The notes: generated by a model from the letters alone, not told the origin. A stretch of 64,000 nt of DNA from Salinisphaera sp002433465 (GCF_040361435.1 NZ_APNL01000007.1:145429-209428), one strand, 5' to 3'. Positions 30,403-39,686 are shown, counted from the first letter of the stretch. Made by a program: numbers and translations.

Positions 30403-32460
30403 ATGGCTTACTCGAAATATGCACGCCTGCTCGTGCCTGCAGCCGGCATGTGCCTGCTTGGGGCCGGGCAACCTCTATTCGCCCAACCGCAACGCGCGAA
30501 TGACAACGACCGCGATAGCGCCGCGCAAAGCACGCTGCTGGCGCCGATCTCGGTGGAGGCCCTGGCCTTTGACGATCAAGACCCCAGCCAGGCCATCGAG
30601 CCGGCAACGGTTGTTGCCGGGCCCGAGCTGGTACGCAAACGCGGCCAGAGCCTGGGCGCCACGCTGGCCGATACGCCCGGCATCAGTTCCGCGGATTTCG
30701 GCCAGGGGGTGGGCCGCCCGGTCATTCGTGGCCAGTCCGGCGCGCGCGTGCGCGTACAGGAAAACGGCCTGGCCTCGGCCGACGTCTCCACGCTCAGCCA
30801 GGATCATGCGGTCAGTATCGACCCCTATTCGGCACGTCAGGTTGAAGTGCTCAAGGGGCCATCCACGCTGCTTTACGGCTCCGGCGCCATCGGCGGCGTG
30901 GTCAACGTGGTCACCGACCGTATCCCCATGACCGCACCCGACGGCATCACCGGCGAGGCCACACTCGAACGCGGCGACAGCACGCTGGGCCAGCGACTGC
31001 AGCGACTCGACGTCACCGGCGGCATCGGCGACTTCGCCCTCAACGTGCAGGGCCTGAAGCGCCTGACCGACGACTACGAGGCCGACAACAGCCGCCTGAT
31101 CGACAACAGCGCCACCGATACCGACACCTACAGCGCCGGCACGTCATACTCCGGCGACTGGGGCTATGTCGGCGGCGCGGTCAGCCACTTCGGGCGCGAA
31201 TACGGCATCCCCGGCGAAGAGGCCCAGATCCGTCTGACCCAGGACCGCTACGACCTCAAGGGCGAGGTCTACGACGTGGCCCCCGGCATCAAGCGGCTCG
31301 AATTCTCCGGTGCTTATACCGACTACCTGCATACCGAAGGCGAGGAAACCCCGGAAGCGTTCTTCGACAACAAGGAAACCGAATTCCGTATCGCCGCCGA
31401 GCACGCGCCGGTCGCCGGCTTTACCGGCATTTTCGGCGTGCAGGGTTTCGACCGCGACTTCAAAGCCTATGGCGAAGAAGAGTCGTTCGTGCCCGCCACC
31501 GATACGCAATCGCTGGCGGCCTTCTGGGTCGAACAACGCCCGCTCGACGACAACTGGACCGTGCAGGGCGGCCTGCGTGTCGAATACCAGGAGCAGGACA
31601 CCAGCGAAGGCCGTTCGGACACCGACCACACCCCGATCAGCGTATCGCTGGGCGCCAAGCGCACCATCGGCGATCACTACGTGTTTACCGCCACCGCCGG
31701 GCGCTACGAGCGCGCACCCGCGACCGAAGAGCTGTACAGCTTTGGTCCGCACGAAGCCACGCTCACCTACGAACGTGGCAACGGCAACTTCGGCGAAGAA
31801 GTCGCCAACAGCTTCGACCTGGGCCTGCGGCGCATCAACGGCCGCCTGCGCTTCGATACCAGCCTGTTCTATACCAAGTACGACGACTACATCTACCAGC
31901 GCTCGGTCGATGCCGGCGTCGACGCCGACGGCACCGGCACACCCGCTTCCGACGGCATTGCCGACCGTGTGAACGAAGAAGGTGAATTCGCGCCGGATGG
32001 CGAATTCCTGCTCATCGACTACGCCGCGGCCGATGCCACCTTCTACGGCGGCGAAGCCGAGGTGGGCTACGACCTGATTGAAGGCGCCCATCGTCTGACC
32101 GCACGCGTGCTGGGCGACTACGTGCGGGCCGAGCTGGACAACGACACCAACCTGCCGCGTATCACCCCCGGGCGCTACGGCGTGGGCCTGGACTACGACA
32201 GCAAGACCTGGCTGGGCAGCGTGGAAGCCCTGCGCGCCAGCCGCCAGGACAACGAGGGCCCGCTGGAAGACGAAACCGCCGGCTATACCGACCTCACCGC
32301 CTTCGTGGGCTATCGCCTGGCCGGCTACGACGATACCGAAACCATGGTCTATCTGCGCGGCGACAACCTGCTCGACGACGAGATCGTACGCAGCACCTCG
32401 TTCCTGCGCGTCGCCCAGCCGGGACGCAGCGTGATTGCCGGGGTGAACGTGAAGTTCTAG
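30403..32460 (+). CDS. TonB-dependent outer-membrane receptor, ZnuD-like
   Basis: A 685-residue receptor with a signal peptide and an N-terminal plug (LGATLADTPGISSADFGQGVGRPVIRG, VEVLKGPSTLLYGSGAIGGVVNVV). A 22-strand barrel ends in VAGVNVKF. The plug wording (VIRGQSGARVRVQENGL, LSQDHAVSIDP) matches the ZnuD branch, which imports zinc or haem in Neisseria, Acinetobacter and others. A His-rich extracellular loop like that of meningococcal ZnuD is not evident. The His-rich secreted protein and possible Zur site upstream support zinc, but this is inference. No inner-membrane ABC partner is adjacent. Confidence 0.87.
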   Translation: MAYSKYARLLVPAAGMCLLGAGQPLFAQPQRANDNDRDSAAQSTLLAPISVEALAFDDQDPSQAIEPATVVAGPELVRKRGQSLGATLADTPGISSADFGQGVGRPVIRGQSGARVRVQENGLASADVSTLSQDHAVSIDPYSARQVEVLKGPSTLLYGSGAIGGVVNVVTDRIPMTAPDGITGEATLERGDSTLGQRLQRLDVTGGIGDFALNVQGLKRLTDDYEADNSRLIDNSATDTDTYSAGTSYSGDWGYVGGAVSHFGREYGIPGEEAQIRLTQDRYDLKGEVYDVAPGIKRLEFSGAYTDYLHTEGEETPEAFFDNKETEFRIAAEHAPVAGFTGIFGVQGFDRDFKAYGEEESFVPATDTQSLAAFWVEQRPLDDNWTVQGGLRVEYQEQDTSEGRSDTDHTPISVSLGAKRTIGDHYVFTATAGRYERAPATEELYSFGPHEATLTYERGNGNFGEEVANSFDLGLRRINGRLRFDTSLFYTKYDDYIYQRSVDAGVDADGTGTPASDGIADRVNEEGEFAPDGEFLLIDYAAADATFYGGEAEVGYDLIEGAHRLTARVLGDYVRAELDNDTNLPRITPGRYGVGLDYDSKTWLGSVEALRASRQDNEGPLEDETAGYTDLTAFVGYRLAGYDDTETMVYLRGDNLLDDEIVRSTSFLRVAQPGRSVIAGVNVKF

Positions 32461-32487
32461 TTCCGCGTCGCTGGAACTGGGAGAGAA

Positions 32488-32516
32488 AACGCCTCGGCTT
32501 TGCCGGGGCGTTTTTT
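32488..32516 (+). terminator. Rho-independent terminator
   Basis: AACGCCTCGGC and GCCGGGGCGTT pair over 11 bp (one G-T wobble) around TTT and run into a six-base T-tract. It lies 28 bases after the receptor gene. Confidence 0.9.
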
Positions 32517-32520
32517 GTTG

Positions 32521-33389
32521 GGGCTCGCCCAGCGGCCATAAGTAGAGCGCAGGCCGGACGTCGGCTTGCTAACTTAAGACGCGCGGGTTGCGCGTCGGCG
32601 CGAAGCGCGCCGAACCTCTGCGATGCGCGTGCCGAAGGGATGCGCGCAGAACTCAAATCGCTTTGGCGCTCCTCAAACATGCTACGCGCACCGGCACCGT
32701 GCGCCGGACACCTTCGGCCCTGTGCTCCTCGTTCGCTCCACACGGGGCCCAAATACAGTCGGCTAACGCCTAGCACGGCGTCTATACGACTATGCACTTA
32801 AAACTGGCACTTTGGCTGCGTTCTTGTCGGCTTACGCTTCGCTAAGCCGACTACAAAAGCCGTGACGTTGAGCGAGCGCCAGCGAGCTTGTCTGTATTCG
32901 GCCCCCTTGGGCGTAGCGCCGAGCAGTGGAGGCGACAAGCGGATCAAGTCAGCCGGATGTTTGAGCGAAGCGAGTTTCCGGCTGGCCCGCTTGACGCCGC
33001 AGCCGCGCAGGGAACCGACGCGCAGCATCAGCGCAAGACAGGGTGCCCTTTCTCTTGGCTACTTCTCTTTGGGCAAACAAAGAGAAGTGGCTCGCGCATC
33101 AGCGCGAAATCCTAAGTCGAAACTCGCCCCGGCAGTTCATTCAGAAAGCGAAGGCCTCAAACGACGAGGCTTTCGGCACTCACTCGGCCGGCTCTTCCGA
33201 CACGTAGGTTGGATTAGCGCAGCGTAATCCAACACCGAACGCAGCCGGCGGTGTTGATTCAACCCGCGTGCTCCGTATCGGCAACGGCGGCTATTGCCCG
33301 TTGGCTTACGGCCTATGGCCTATGGCCTACGCCAACCTACGTGGCCAGCGCGGCATCGTTCCAGATCCGGTGTACCCGACAGTGCTCAT
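32521..33389. repeat. Non-coding, hairpin-rich repeat patch
   Basis: This stretch of about 870 bp contains no convincing gene. It holds several stem-loops: TCGGCGCG/CGCGCCGA (32595-32613), GTCGGCTTA/TAAGCCGAC (32826-32851), ACTTCTCTTTG/CAAAGAGAAGT (33061-33088) and GTTGGATTA/TAATCCAAC (33208-33233). A longer pair, CACGTAGGTTGG (33201-33212) and CCAACCTACGTG (33332-33343), brackets the last part, which also has three tandem GCCTATG-like heptamers (33311-33331). The wording resembles dispersed intergenic repeats seen in many gammaproteobacterial genomes. It is probably a mosaic of such elements rather than one unit. Confidence 0.6.
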
Positions 33390-33422
33390 AAAAAACCCCG
33401 AGCGCTGTGGCAACGCTCGGGG
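33390..33422 (-). terminator. Rho-independent terminator of the monooxygenase gene
   Basis: Reading the minus strand, CCCCGAGCG and CGCTCGGGG form a 9-bp stem with a nine-base loop, followed by six T residues. It lies 27 bases after the stop of the monooxygenase gene. Confidence 0.88.
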
Positions 33423-33448
33423 GCGATTCGATCAGTGAAAGCCTGCCG

Positions 33449-35005
33449 TCAGGCCGCTTTCTTGCGCGACCGCGCCGTCTTCGATGCGCTCTGCTTCACC
33501 TCTTCGTATTCACTCGGCTTGAAGCGCATCAGCCGCAGCTTGTACTCCCAGTTGAAGCCGGGATAGAGCGTGGTGTTCTTGCCGGAATCGGTCAGATACC
33601 AGCTATTGCAGCCCGAGGTCCAGGAGGTGTATTTCATGCGCCACTGGATGCCGCGGTTGAACTTGTCCTGTACCGACTGCTTCACGTCGATGAAGCGCAG
33701 CTTCTTTTTCGCCATATGGGCGATGGCCTGCAGGATGTAGTCCATCTGCTGTTCGGTGAAGGCCAGCACCGAGGTGTGGCTGGGGCCGGTGTTCGGGCCC
33801 ATCAGGAAGAACAGGTTGGGAAAGCCGGACACGGTCACGCCCTTGTAGGCTTCCGCGCCATCGTCCCAGGCGGTGTTGAGGTCGACGCCCTGGCGGCCCT
33901 TGGTGGGGAACGGCGCGGCCTTGCTGGGCACCTTGAAGCCGGTGGCACAGACGATGGCATCCACCTCGATGGTGCGCCCGTCCTTCGTGACGATCCCGTT
34001 TTCGGTGATCTTCGCCGGGCCGTCGGAAATCAGCTCCACGTTGTCGCGCTGCAGGGCCGGGTACCAGTCGTTGGAAATCAGGATGCGCTTGCAGCCGATC
34101 TTGTAGTCCGGCGTGACCTGCTTGCGCATGGCCGGGTCTTTGACCTGTTTCTTGATATGGCCCTTGGCCATGTTCTCGGCCACGCGCTTGAACGGGCCGA
34201 AGTCGGAGATGACGAAAGGCGCGAACAGTTCGTTGATCCAGTAGATCTTGGCGCGCCGGCGATGCAGCTTGGACGGCGATTCCTGGTATTCGGCCTGCTT
34301 CTCGGCGCTGATGGGCCGATCCGGCTTGGGCATGATCCAGCTGGGCGTGCGCTGAAACACGGTGAGCTGCTCGGCCTGCTTGGCCACTTCCGGCACCACC
34401 TGAATCGCGCTCGCGCCGGAGCCAATCACGGCCACGCGCTTGCCGGCCAGGTCGTAGTCGTCGTCCCACTGGGCGGTATGCATGAGCTTGCCGGTGAAGC
34501 TGTCCAGGCCCTCGATCCGCGGCCAGGCCGGGTCGGCCAGCGCGCCGACGGCGGACACCACGACGTTGGCGGTCAGCGTTTCGCCGTCGGCCGTGTGCAC
34601 GTTCCAGATGCCGGTGTCTTCGTCGAAATCGGCGCCCACGATGGTGGTGTTGAAGCGCACGTGCTGGCGCAGCTTGTACTTGTCCGTACAGCGCTTGATG
34701 TAGTCGAAGATCTCCGGCTGCTGGCCGAAGCTGCGCGACCAGGTCGCGCTCTGCTCGAAAGAAAACGAGTACAGATGCGAATGCACGTCGCAGGCCGCGC
34801 CCGGATAGTGGTTGTCGCGCCAGGTGCCGCCCACCTCGCTGCCGCGCTCCAGAATGGTGAAGCTGTCCACACCGGCTTCCTTGAGCCGGATGGCCATGCC
34901 CAGACCGGAAAACCCGGCGCCGATGATCGCGATATGCATATCGGTATCGATCTTCGGATGGGAGGTGAGCGGATTGAAGCGGGACACGAGTTCGGTAACG
35001 GCCAT
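33449..35005 (-). CDS. Flavin-containing monooxygenase, Baeyer-Villiger type
   Basis: A 518-residue class B flavoprotein monooxygenase using FAD and NADPH. The first Rossmann motif GAGFSG is at about residue 29, the second is VIGSGASAIQV, and between them is the Baeyer-Villiger fingerprint FTGKLMHTAQWD (FxGxxxHxxxW followed by D). It would oxidise a ketone or alicyclic compound to an ester or lactone. The ATG at 35005 has GGAG six bases upstream; the frame is open to 35065. It ends with a basic tail (KTARSRKKAA). Monocistronic. Substrate unknown. Confidence 0.92.
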   Translation of the reverse strand: MAVTELVSRFNPLTSHPKIDTDMHIAIIGAGFSGLGMAIRLKEAGVDSFTILERGSEVGGTWRDNHYPGAACDVHSHLYSFSFEQSATWSRSFGQQPEIFDYIKRCTDKYKLRQHVRFNTTIVGADFDEDTGIWNVHTADGETLTANVVVSAVGALADPAWPRIEGLDSFTGKLMHTAQWDDDYDLAGKRVAVIGSGASAIQVVPEVAKQAEQLTVFQRTPSWIMPKPDRPISAEKQAEYQESPSKLHRRRAKIYWINELFAPFVISDFGPFKRVAENMAKGHIKKQVKDPAMRKQVTPDYKIGCKRILISNDWYPALQRDNVELISDGPAKITENGIVTKDGRTIEVDAIVCATGFKVPSKAAPFPTKGRQGVDLNTAWDDGAEAYKGVTVSGFPNLFFLMGPNTGPSHTSVLAFTEQQMDYILQAIAHMAKKKLRFIDVKQSVQDKFNRGIQWRMKYTSWTSGCNSWYLTDSGKNTTLYPGFNWEYKLRLMRFKPSEYEEVKQSASKTARSRKKAA

Positions 35006-35153
35006 GGGGCGCTCCGTGGCGGTGCAAGTGGGTGCCAGCGGTCTGGCGGACTTCAAAAATATCAATTTCCGCTCTTTCTGACAAGGCGCAATGTCAGATT
35101 AGCCTGGCCTGGCTTACCGCATAAACTGGCAAGGGGTAGCCCGCCCGCGTTAA

Positions 35154-35172
35154 CGTATTGATAATCATTCCT
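35154..35172. promoter_or_regulatory. Putative Fur box upstream of fhuF
   Basis: The 19 bases contain the exact central 10-mer GATAATCATT of the Fur consensus and match 13 of 19 positions overall. The site lies 54 bp before the fhuF start, as expected for iron-repressed expression of fhuF and the following exporter gene. Confidence 0.6.
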
Positions 35173-35225
35173 ATCGTCTGGCGCGAGCGCGGCGCACAAG
35201 ACCTCTAGCCACCGGCCCGGCTGCG

Positions 35226-35978
35226 ATGTTCGCTGACCATTTTCATGATGATCTCGCCTCGTTTTCGGACGTGCTCCTGCGCGCCGAGGCAGCGCCGTCG
35301 GCGGCTACGATCGAGGCCGTCGCCCTGACCGATCCGGCCCGGCTCGATCCGCTGCTGACGCATTTTGGCGAACGCCACGAATGCACGGAGCCGCGTGCCC
35401 GCGCATCGCAGTGGTCAAAATACTTTTTTGCCCGGCTGGGCATCGCCACCCTGGTCGCGCAGCTGGCCAGCGACCGCGCGCTGGATTTCGACCTGAACAG
35501 CATGCGTGTCGTCTGCGACGACGACGGGACCGCGGCCCAGTTTCTGTTCGCGACCGGCAGTGCGCCCGTGAGCGACCGCCCGGGGCACGATTTCAGCGCG
35601 CTCGTGGATGATGCCTTTGCCCCGGTCATCGCCACGCTGTCCCAGCATTGCCGGCTCTCCACGCGGGTGTTCTGGAGCAATGCCGGCGTTTACTTCGACT
35701 GGGCACTGGGCGAGCTGGAACGCCAGCAGCGCATTCCGCCCGAACGCCTGGCTGCCGTGCGTGCGCTCATGACCTGCCGGCAACGCCCCGAAGGCGGCTT
35801 CAACCCGTTTAACCGCATCCACAAACGCTGCCCGCCCGGGACCCTCGACGGCAACGGCGAACCCGTGGAACAGTGTCGCCGGCTGTGCTGCATGCGCGAT
35901 CTCGATTCGCGCTGGGATCTGTGCTCCAACTGCCCGCGCGCCATGCACCGCGCCGAACCCGACCGCGCTACCGGATAA
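35226..35978 (+). CDS. fhuF: Siderophore-iron reductase, FhuF family
   Basis: A 250-residue cytoplasmic [2Fe-2S] protein that would release iron from imported ferric siderophores by reduction. The defining C-terminal cluster motif CC-x10-C-x2-C is exact: Cys221-Cys222, Cys233 and Cys236 (CCMRDLDSRWDLCSNC). The N-terminal part (QWSKYFFARLGIATLVAQL) is typical of the family. A Fur-like box precedes it. The siderophore-exporter-type ABC gene follows after seven bases, so the pair is probably one iron-regulated operon. It would complement the hydroxamate importer fhuCDB at 46-49.7 kb. Confidence 0.9.
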   Translation: MFADHFHDDLASFSDVLLRAEAAPSAATIEAVALTDPARLDPLLTHFGERHECTEPRARASQWSKYFFARLGIATLVAQLASDRALDFDLNSMRVVCDDDGTAAQFLFATGSAPVSDRPGHDFSALVDDAFAPVIATLSQHCRLSTRVFWSNAGVYFDWALGELERQQRIPPERLAAVRALMTCRQRPEGGFNPFNRIHKRCPPGTLDGNGEPVEQCRRLCCMRDLDSRWDLCSNCPRAMHRAEPDRATG

Positions 35979-35985
35979 CGCCCGA

Positions 35986-37662
35986 ATGGAACTGCTTCGC
36001 CTGATCTGGCGCGACTATCGCGCTGCCTTCATTGCCGTGCTCGTCGGCAGCATGGCCAGCGCGGGGCTGGGCATCGGCGTGATTGCCTTCATCAATTCGC
36101 GGCTGATCGAAACCGGCAGCGGCGCGCTGGCGGCCCTGCCCCAGTTCTTCGGCCTCATCGTCCTGCTGCTGGCGATTTCGCTGGCCTCCCAGCTGGGCCT
36201 GACCACGCTCGGCCATCGCTTCGTGTTCGATCTGCGCTCGCGCCTGGTCAAGCAGATACTGGATACCGATATCGAACGTATCGAACGCCTGGGCAGCGCG
36301 CGCCTGCTCGCCGCCCTGTCGTCGGACATACGCAACGTCACCATCGCCTTCGTACGCCTACCGGAGCTGGTGCAGGGCAGCATTCTCACCGTAGCCAGCG
36401 TGCTTTATTTAGGCTGGCTGTCGCTGCCCATTCTCGCGATTACCGCGGTCTGGATCGGCGCCACCATGGGCTTCGGCGCCTGGCTGGTACGGCGCGTTTA
36501 TCACCATATCGCGCTCGTGCGCGAGGCCGAAGACGCGCTCTATCGCGACTACGAAAACGTCATCCACGGGCGCAAGGAACTACGCCTCAACCGTGCCCGC
36601 GCACGCCGGCTGTTCGACGAAACCTATACCGACAACGCCCGTCGCTACCAGCGCCACATCATTCGCGCCGACACCTTCCATCTGTCGGCCAACAACTGCA
36701 CCAACATCATGATGCTGGGCGCGATCGGGCTGGTGTTCTTCCTCGCCAACGGCCTGGGCTGGGCGACGCCGGCCGTGGCCGCCACCTATGCGCTCACCCT
36801 GCTGTTCGTACGCACGCCACTCATCGGTGCCATCGGCGCCCTGCCCACGCTCATCGCCGCCCAGGTCGCCTTCGACAAGCTGCGCACGCTGGCCCTGGCC
36901 GAACACGCCCACGGCTTCGACCAACCCGCGCCCATCAGCGCCGACTGGCAGACCATCGAACTACGCCAGGTCTGCTTCGCCTACGACGGCGACGAGGCCG
37001 AAGCCGATACGCCCAGCGGCTTTGCCATCGGCCCCATCGACCTCACCCTGCGCCGCGGAGAACTGGTATTCCTGATCGGCGGCAACGGCAGCGGCAAGAC
37101 CACCCTCGCCCGCCTGATCACCGGCCTCTACGCACCCAAATCCGGCCAGATTCTTGTCGATGGTCACGTCATCGATGCCAACCGGCGCGCATCGCTACAG
37201 CACCTGTTCGCCGCCGTATTCACCGACTTCCACCTGTTCGAACAACTGCTCACCAGCGACGGCGCCCCCGTGGACGACGCCTTCATCCAGGACTGGCGCG
37301 AACGCCTGGGGCTCACCAACAAACTCGCCCTCGAAGGCGAACGCATCCTCGACACGCAGCTCTCCCAGGGCCAACGCAAACGCGTGGCCCTCATGCTGGC
37401 CCTGGCCGAATCCCGCGACATCCTGTTGCTCGACGAATGGGCCGCCGACCAGGACCCCACCTTCCGGCGCGTGTTTTACCGCGAACTGCTCCCCGCCTTC
37501 GCCGCCCGTGGCCATACCGTGTTCGCCATCAGCCACGATGACCACTACTTCGAACATGCTGACCGCCTGCTGGAAATGCGCGGCGGTCAGTTGACGGAAC
37601 TGACCGGCGCGGCGCGAGATGCGGCCAGTCAGGATGCGGTGGCGCGGATTGCGCCAAGCTGA
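35986..37662 (+). CDS. Cyclic-peptide/siderophore export ABC transporter (SyrD/PvdE family)
   Basis: A 558-residue half-transporter with an N-terminal six-helix ABC exporter domain and a C-terminal ATPase. Walker A is GGNGSGKTTLARL, the signature region is LSQGQRKRVALML, and the unusual Walker B LLLDEWAADQDP identifies the cyclic peptide/siderophore export group. Members move pyoverdine precursors, syringomycin and microcins. It follows fhuF within seven bases under the same Fur-like box. No non-ribosomal peptide synthetase is present in the window, so the cargo is made elsewhere or is not a siderophore. Confidence 0.88.
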   Translation: MELLRLIWRDYRAAFIAVLVGSMASAGLGIGVIAFINSRLIETGSGALAALPQFFGLIVLLLAISLASQLGLTTLGHRFVFDLRSRLVKQILDTDIERIERLGSARLLAALSSDIRNVTIAFVRLPELVQGSILTVASVLYLGWLSLPILAITAVWIGATMGFGAWLVRRVYHHIALVREAEDALYRDYENVIHGRKELRLNRARARRLFDETYTDNARRYQRHIIRADTFHLSANNCTNIMMLGAIGLVFFLANGLGWATPAVAATYALTLLFVRTPLIGAIGALPTLIAAQVAFDKLRTLALAEHAHGFDQPAPISADWQTIELRQVCFAYDGDEAEADTPSGFAIGPIDLTLRRGELVFLIGGNGSGKTTLARLITGLYAPKSGQILVDGHVIDANRRASLQHLFAAVFTDFHLFEQLLTSDGAPVDDAFIQDWRERLGLTNKLALEGERILDTQLSQGQRKRVALMLALAESRDILLLDEWAADQDPTFRRVFYRELLPAFAARGHTVFAISHDDHYFEHADRLLEMRGGQLTELTGAARDAASQDAVARIAPS

Positions 37663-37823
37663 TGGAGAGCAGCTCGGCACCGAGAACCGGGGGAGTTAGT
37701 TCAAGTCTGCTTTCGGCCAGAAGCAGCCTTTGTAACTGTCGATTCGCAAGCCTGATGCGACGACAAATCATCGTGCTAATTGATGGCAAAGTATCGTCAA
37801 CACGGTAACGAACACTACTCTTG

Positions 37824-38349
37824 TTAGTGGAACGTAAAAAGGTACCAACAATCTTTGGCACAGCTGCGATCTGCCATAAATGTTCCTTGCCCAGTTTCTT
37901 CGTCGAAGAATGTACTTCCGGGGGGCGCCGTACACCCTCGTGAATCCATTCGCTGTGCCAGCGAAAACGAAACCGGTAGCTTCATTGTAGATTTGCGACG
38001 CAGATAACTTTTTACCGTCGTTAGTCGTCTTTGAACATCGCAGGATCGAGACATCGAGCTCGTTCATCAAACGAGTTATCGATGCCGCGACATTACTCCG
38101 CAACTGCATGCCCGAGCTTATAAGGGTGTAGTCCCCATCGCTTTCCATCCTCGAAAGCTCCGGCAAATCGACACAATAGTTTGAGAGTTGCTCAATCTCA
38201 CTATATCGATCATTCAACTTTGTCCGGAGCTTTTGTACCGTGTTGTCGTTTTCTTCCGTACCTGATTGAGCGCACCCGCCTATGGTCACGAGTATCAAAG
38301 CAAGCAGGATCAACTCGGCGGGACTTCGCACTTTTTTACCCGCTAACAT
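37824..38349 (-). pseudogene. Frameshifted small lipoprotein
   Basis: The frame from 38349 encodes a lipoprotein: signal ELILLALILVTIGGC with a GGC lipobox, then about 110 plausible residues. At a run of six G (37920-37925) it changes into an unlikely basic reading that continues to 37768. Shifting by one base at this run gives a more convincing ending, GAPGSTFFDEETGQGTFMA then DRSCAKDCWYLFTFH, with a stop at 37824. A one-base expansion of the homopolymer is therefore likely, either real or a sequencing error. The G+C content is lower than that of both neighbours, suggesting acquisition. No family is recognised. Confidence 0.55.
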
Positions 38350-38600
38350 ATGGCGCGGCCGTTTATCATAAGGCCATTGTCCTCAACCGCTTTTATCCCT
38401 CCGGGCGTTCGAGCAATAACGCTTCGTAGCATCGAGCTGGGTGGGTAATTCCTTCCTTTGTGTTCGACGAGCAAGCCACCGTTTCGCTCGTGCCTTAAAC
38501 CTTCTTCGCGTGCTTGCAAGATAGCCTGGCAAGCTTGAGCCTGCCGCACTTTGTGCAAACGGATGATCTTGGCACTGCTCTTATCGGGCGGCGTGTGCAC
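38343..38600 (-). CDS. Hypothetical protein, possible gene remnant
   Basis: An 85-codon open frame from a GTG, overlapping the start of the lipoprotein gene by seven bases. The frame is open for about 33 further codons upstream without a usable start (reading VDKITEIARRFQLLLKERVA), as if a longer gene had lost its beginning. The composition (NGGLLVEHKGRNYPPSSML, TPGGIKAVEDNGLMINGR) looks protein-like. There is no ribosome-binding site and no recognised family. It lies in the same low-G+C patch. Confidence 0.35.
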   Translation of the reverse strand: MHTPPDKSSAKIIRLHKVRQAQACQAILQAREEGLRHERNGGLLVEHKGRNYPPSSMLRSVIARTPGGIKAVEDNGLMINGRAIC

Positions 38601-38786
38601 TTTTAAAATAGCTTCTAGCTTGCTGAGAGGAGACGAAAAGGCGACGCGTTCTTTAAGCAGAAGCTGAAAGCGCCTCGCTATTTCTGTTATTTTATCAACG
38701 GGTTATAGGCACTGCTCACCAGCCGTCGACGAAGACAAGGGAAGCGCGCCCTGCAAGTTCACGATGACTACGTCCGCTTTGGGCCG

Positions 38787-39686
38787 CTAACGGCCAAGAG
38801 CGGGCATATCCCTAAGGTAACTGCCGATGTTTTGAACTCGTTCGACGATAAGATCAGCGAGCGACGAGGCGGCAAGTGTCGCGCGGCCGGTGCTTCGATA
38901 GAGTCGGATATCGATGGTCGGCAACTCCGGCAAACCAACCTCTTCTGGCTGAAGAATCCGAAGTTCCGAGTCGACCATGCTGGGTATGGCCACGGTGACA
39001 GCCAAGCCCGCTATGACGGTCGCGCGCAGCGCGCCGAATGCCTGGTTTTCGTAGGCCGAGCGCCACGCTATCCCCGCGCGGTCGAGCGCTGCCGTTGCGG
39101 CCGACCGAAAAGCACAGCTACCCTGGGGCCATACCGCCAGAGGTAACGGGCGCCTTAGATACGCGCCCGACCCCGGCGCTGCGACCCAGACCAGCGGCTC
39201 GCGGCGTAACTGCTTGCCGCCCCGTGCGCTCGATTCACGAGTAACGATCGCCATGTCGATCTCGCAAGCCGTCACCTGCTTGACCAGGGTCACGCTCAGT
39301 TCGGATCGCACCTCCATCTCGACCTGAGGGTATCGCTCGGCAAACAATGCCAGCGTCTCCGGCAGGTAGAGCGCAAAATCCGCGGGTAATCCAAGCCGGA
39401 CCTTACCGGCGATTTCGCTATCGGACAGCCGCTCTCTGAGCTCCGCATTCAGTCGAAGCATTTCACGTGCGTATCCCAATGCTTCGCGCCCGGCCCGCGT
39501 CGGTTTGAGCTGTCGCGACGTGCGTGCCAGTAGCGCGACGTCGAGCGATTCTTCCAGACGCTGTAGCTGCATGCTGATCGCGGATTGCGAATAGTTCATC
39601 TGCTTTGCGGCGGCTGTAAAGCTGCCGCTCTCGACGATAGCTACGAAGCTTTGTAGTGCCTTCAGATCGAGAACAGGGGCGCGCAT
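38787..39686 (-). CDS. LysR-family transcriptional regulator
   Basis: A 299-residue regulator with the N-terminal winged helix (LKALQSFVAIVESGSFTAAA, NYSQSAISMQLQRLEESLDVALL) and an effector-binding domain from about residue 90. It is divergent from the DUF1127 and BCCT genes and shares a 102-bp promoter region containing an imperfect LysR-like palindrome. Control of the BCCT transporter is plausible from position. Confidence 0.92.
   Translation of the reverse strand: MRAPVLDLKALQSFVAIVESGSFTAAAKQMNYSQSAISMQLQRLEESLDVALLARTSRQLKPTRAGREALGYAREMLRLNAELRERLSDSEIAGKVRLGLPADFALYLPETLALFAERYPQVEMEVRSELSVTLVKQVTACEIDMAIVTRESSARGGKQLRREPLVWVAAPGSGAYLRRPLPLAVWPQGSCAFRSAATAALDRAGIAWRSAYENQAFGALRATVIAGLAVTVAIPSMVDSELRILQPEEVGLPELPTIDIRLYRSTGRATLAASSLADLIVERVQNIGSYLRDMPALGR

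Noticed and set aside
33311..33331. Tandem GCCTATG heptamers as a CRISPR-like or VNTR locus
   Set aside because: Only three short copies without spacers; treated as part of the repeat patch.
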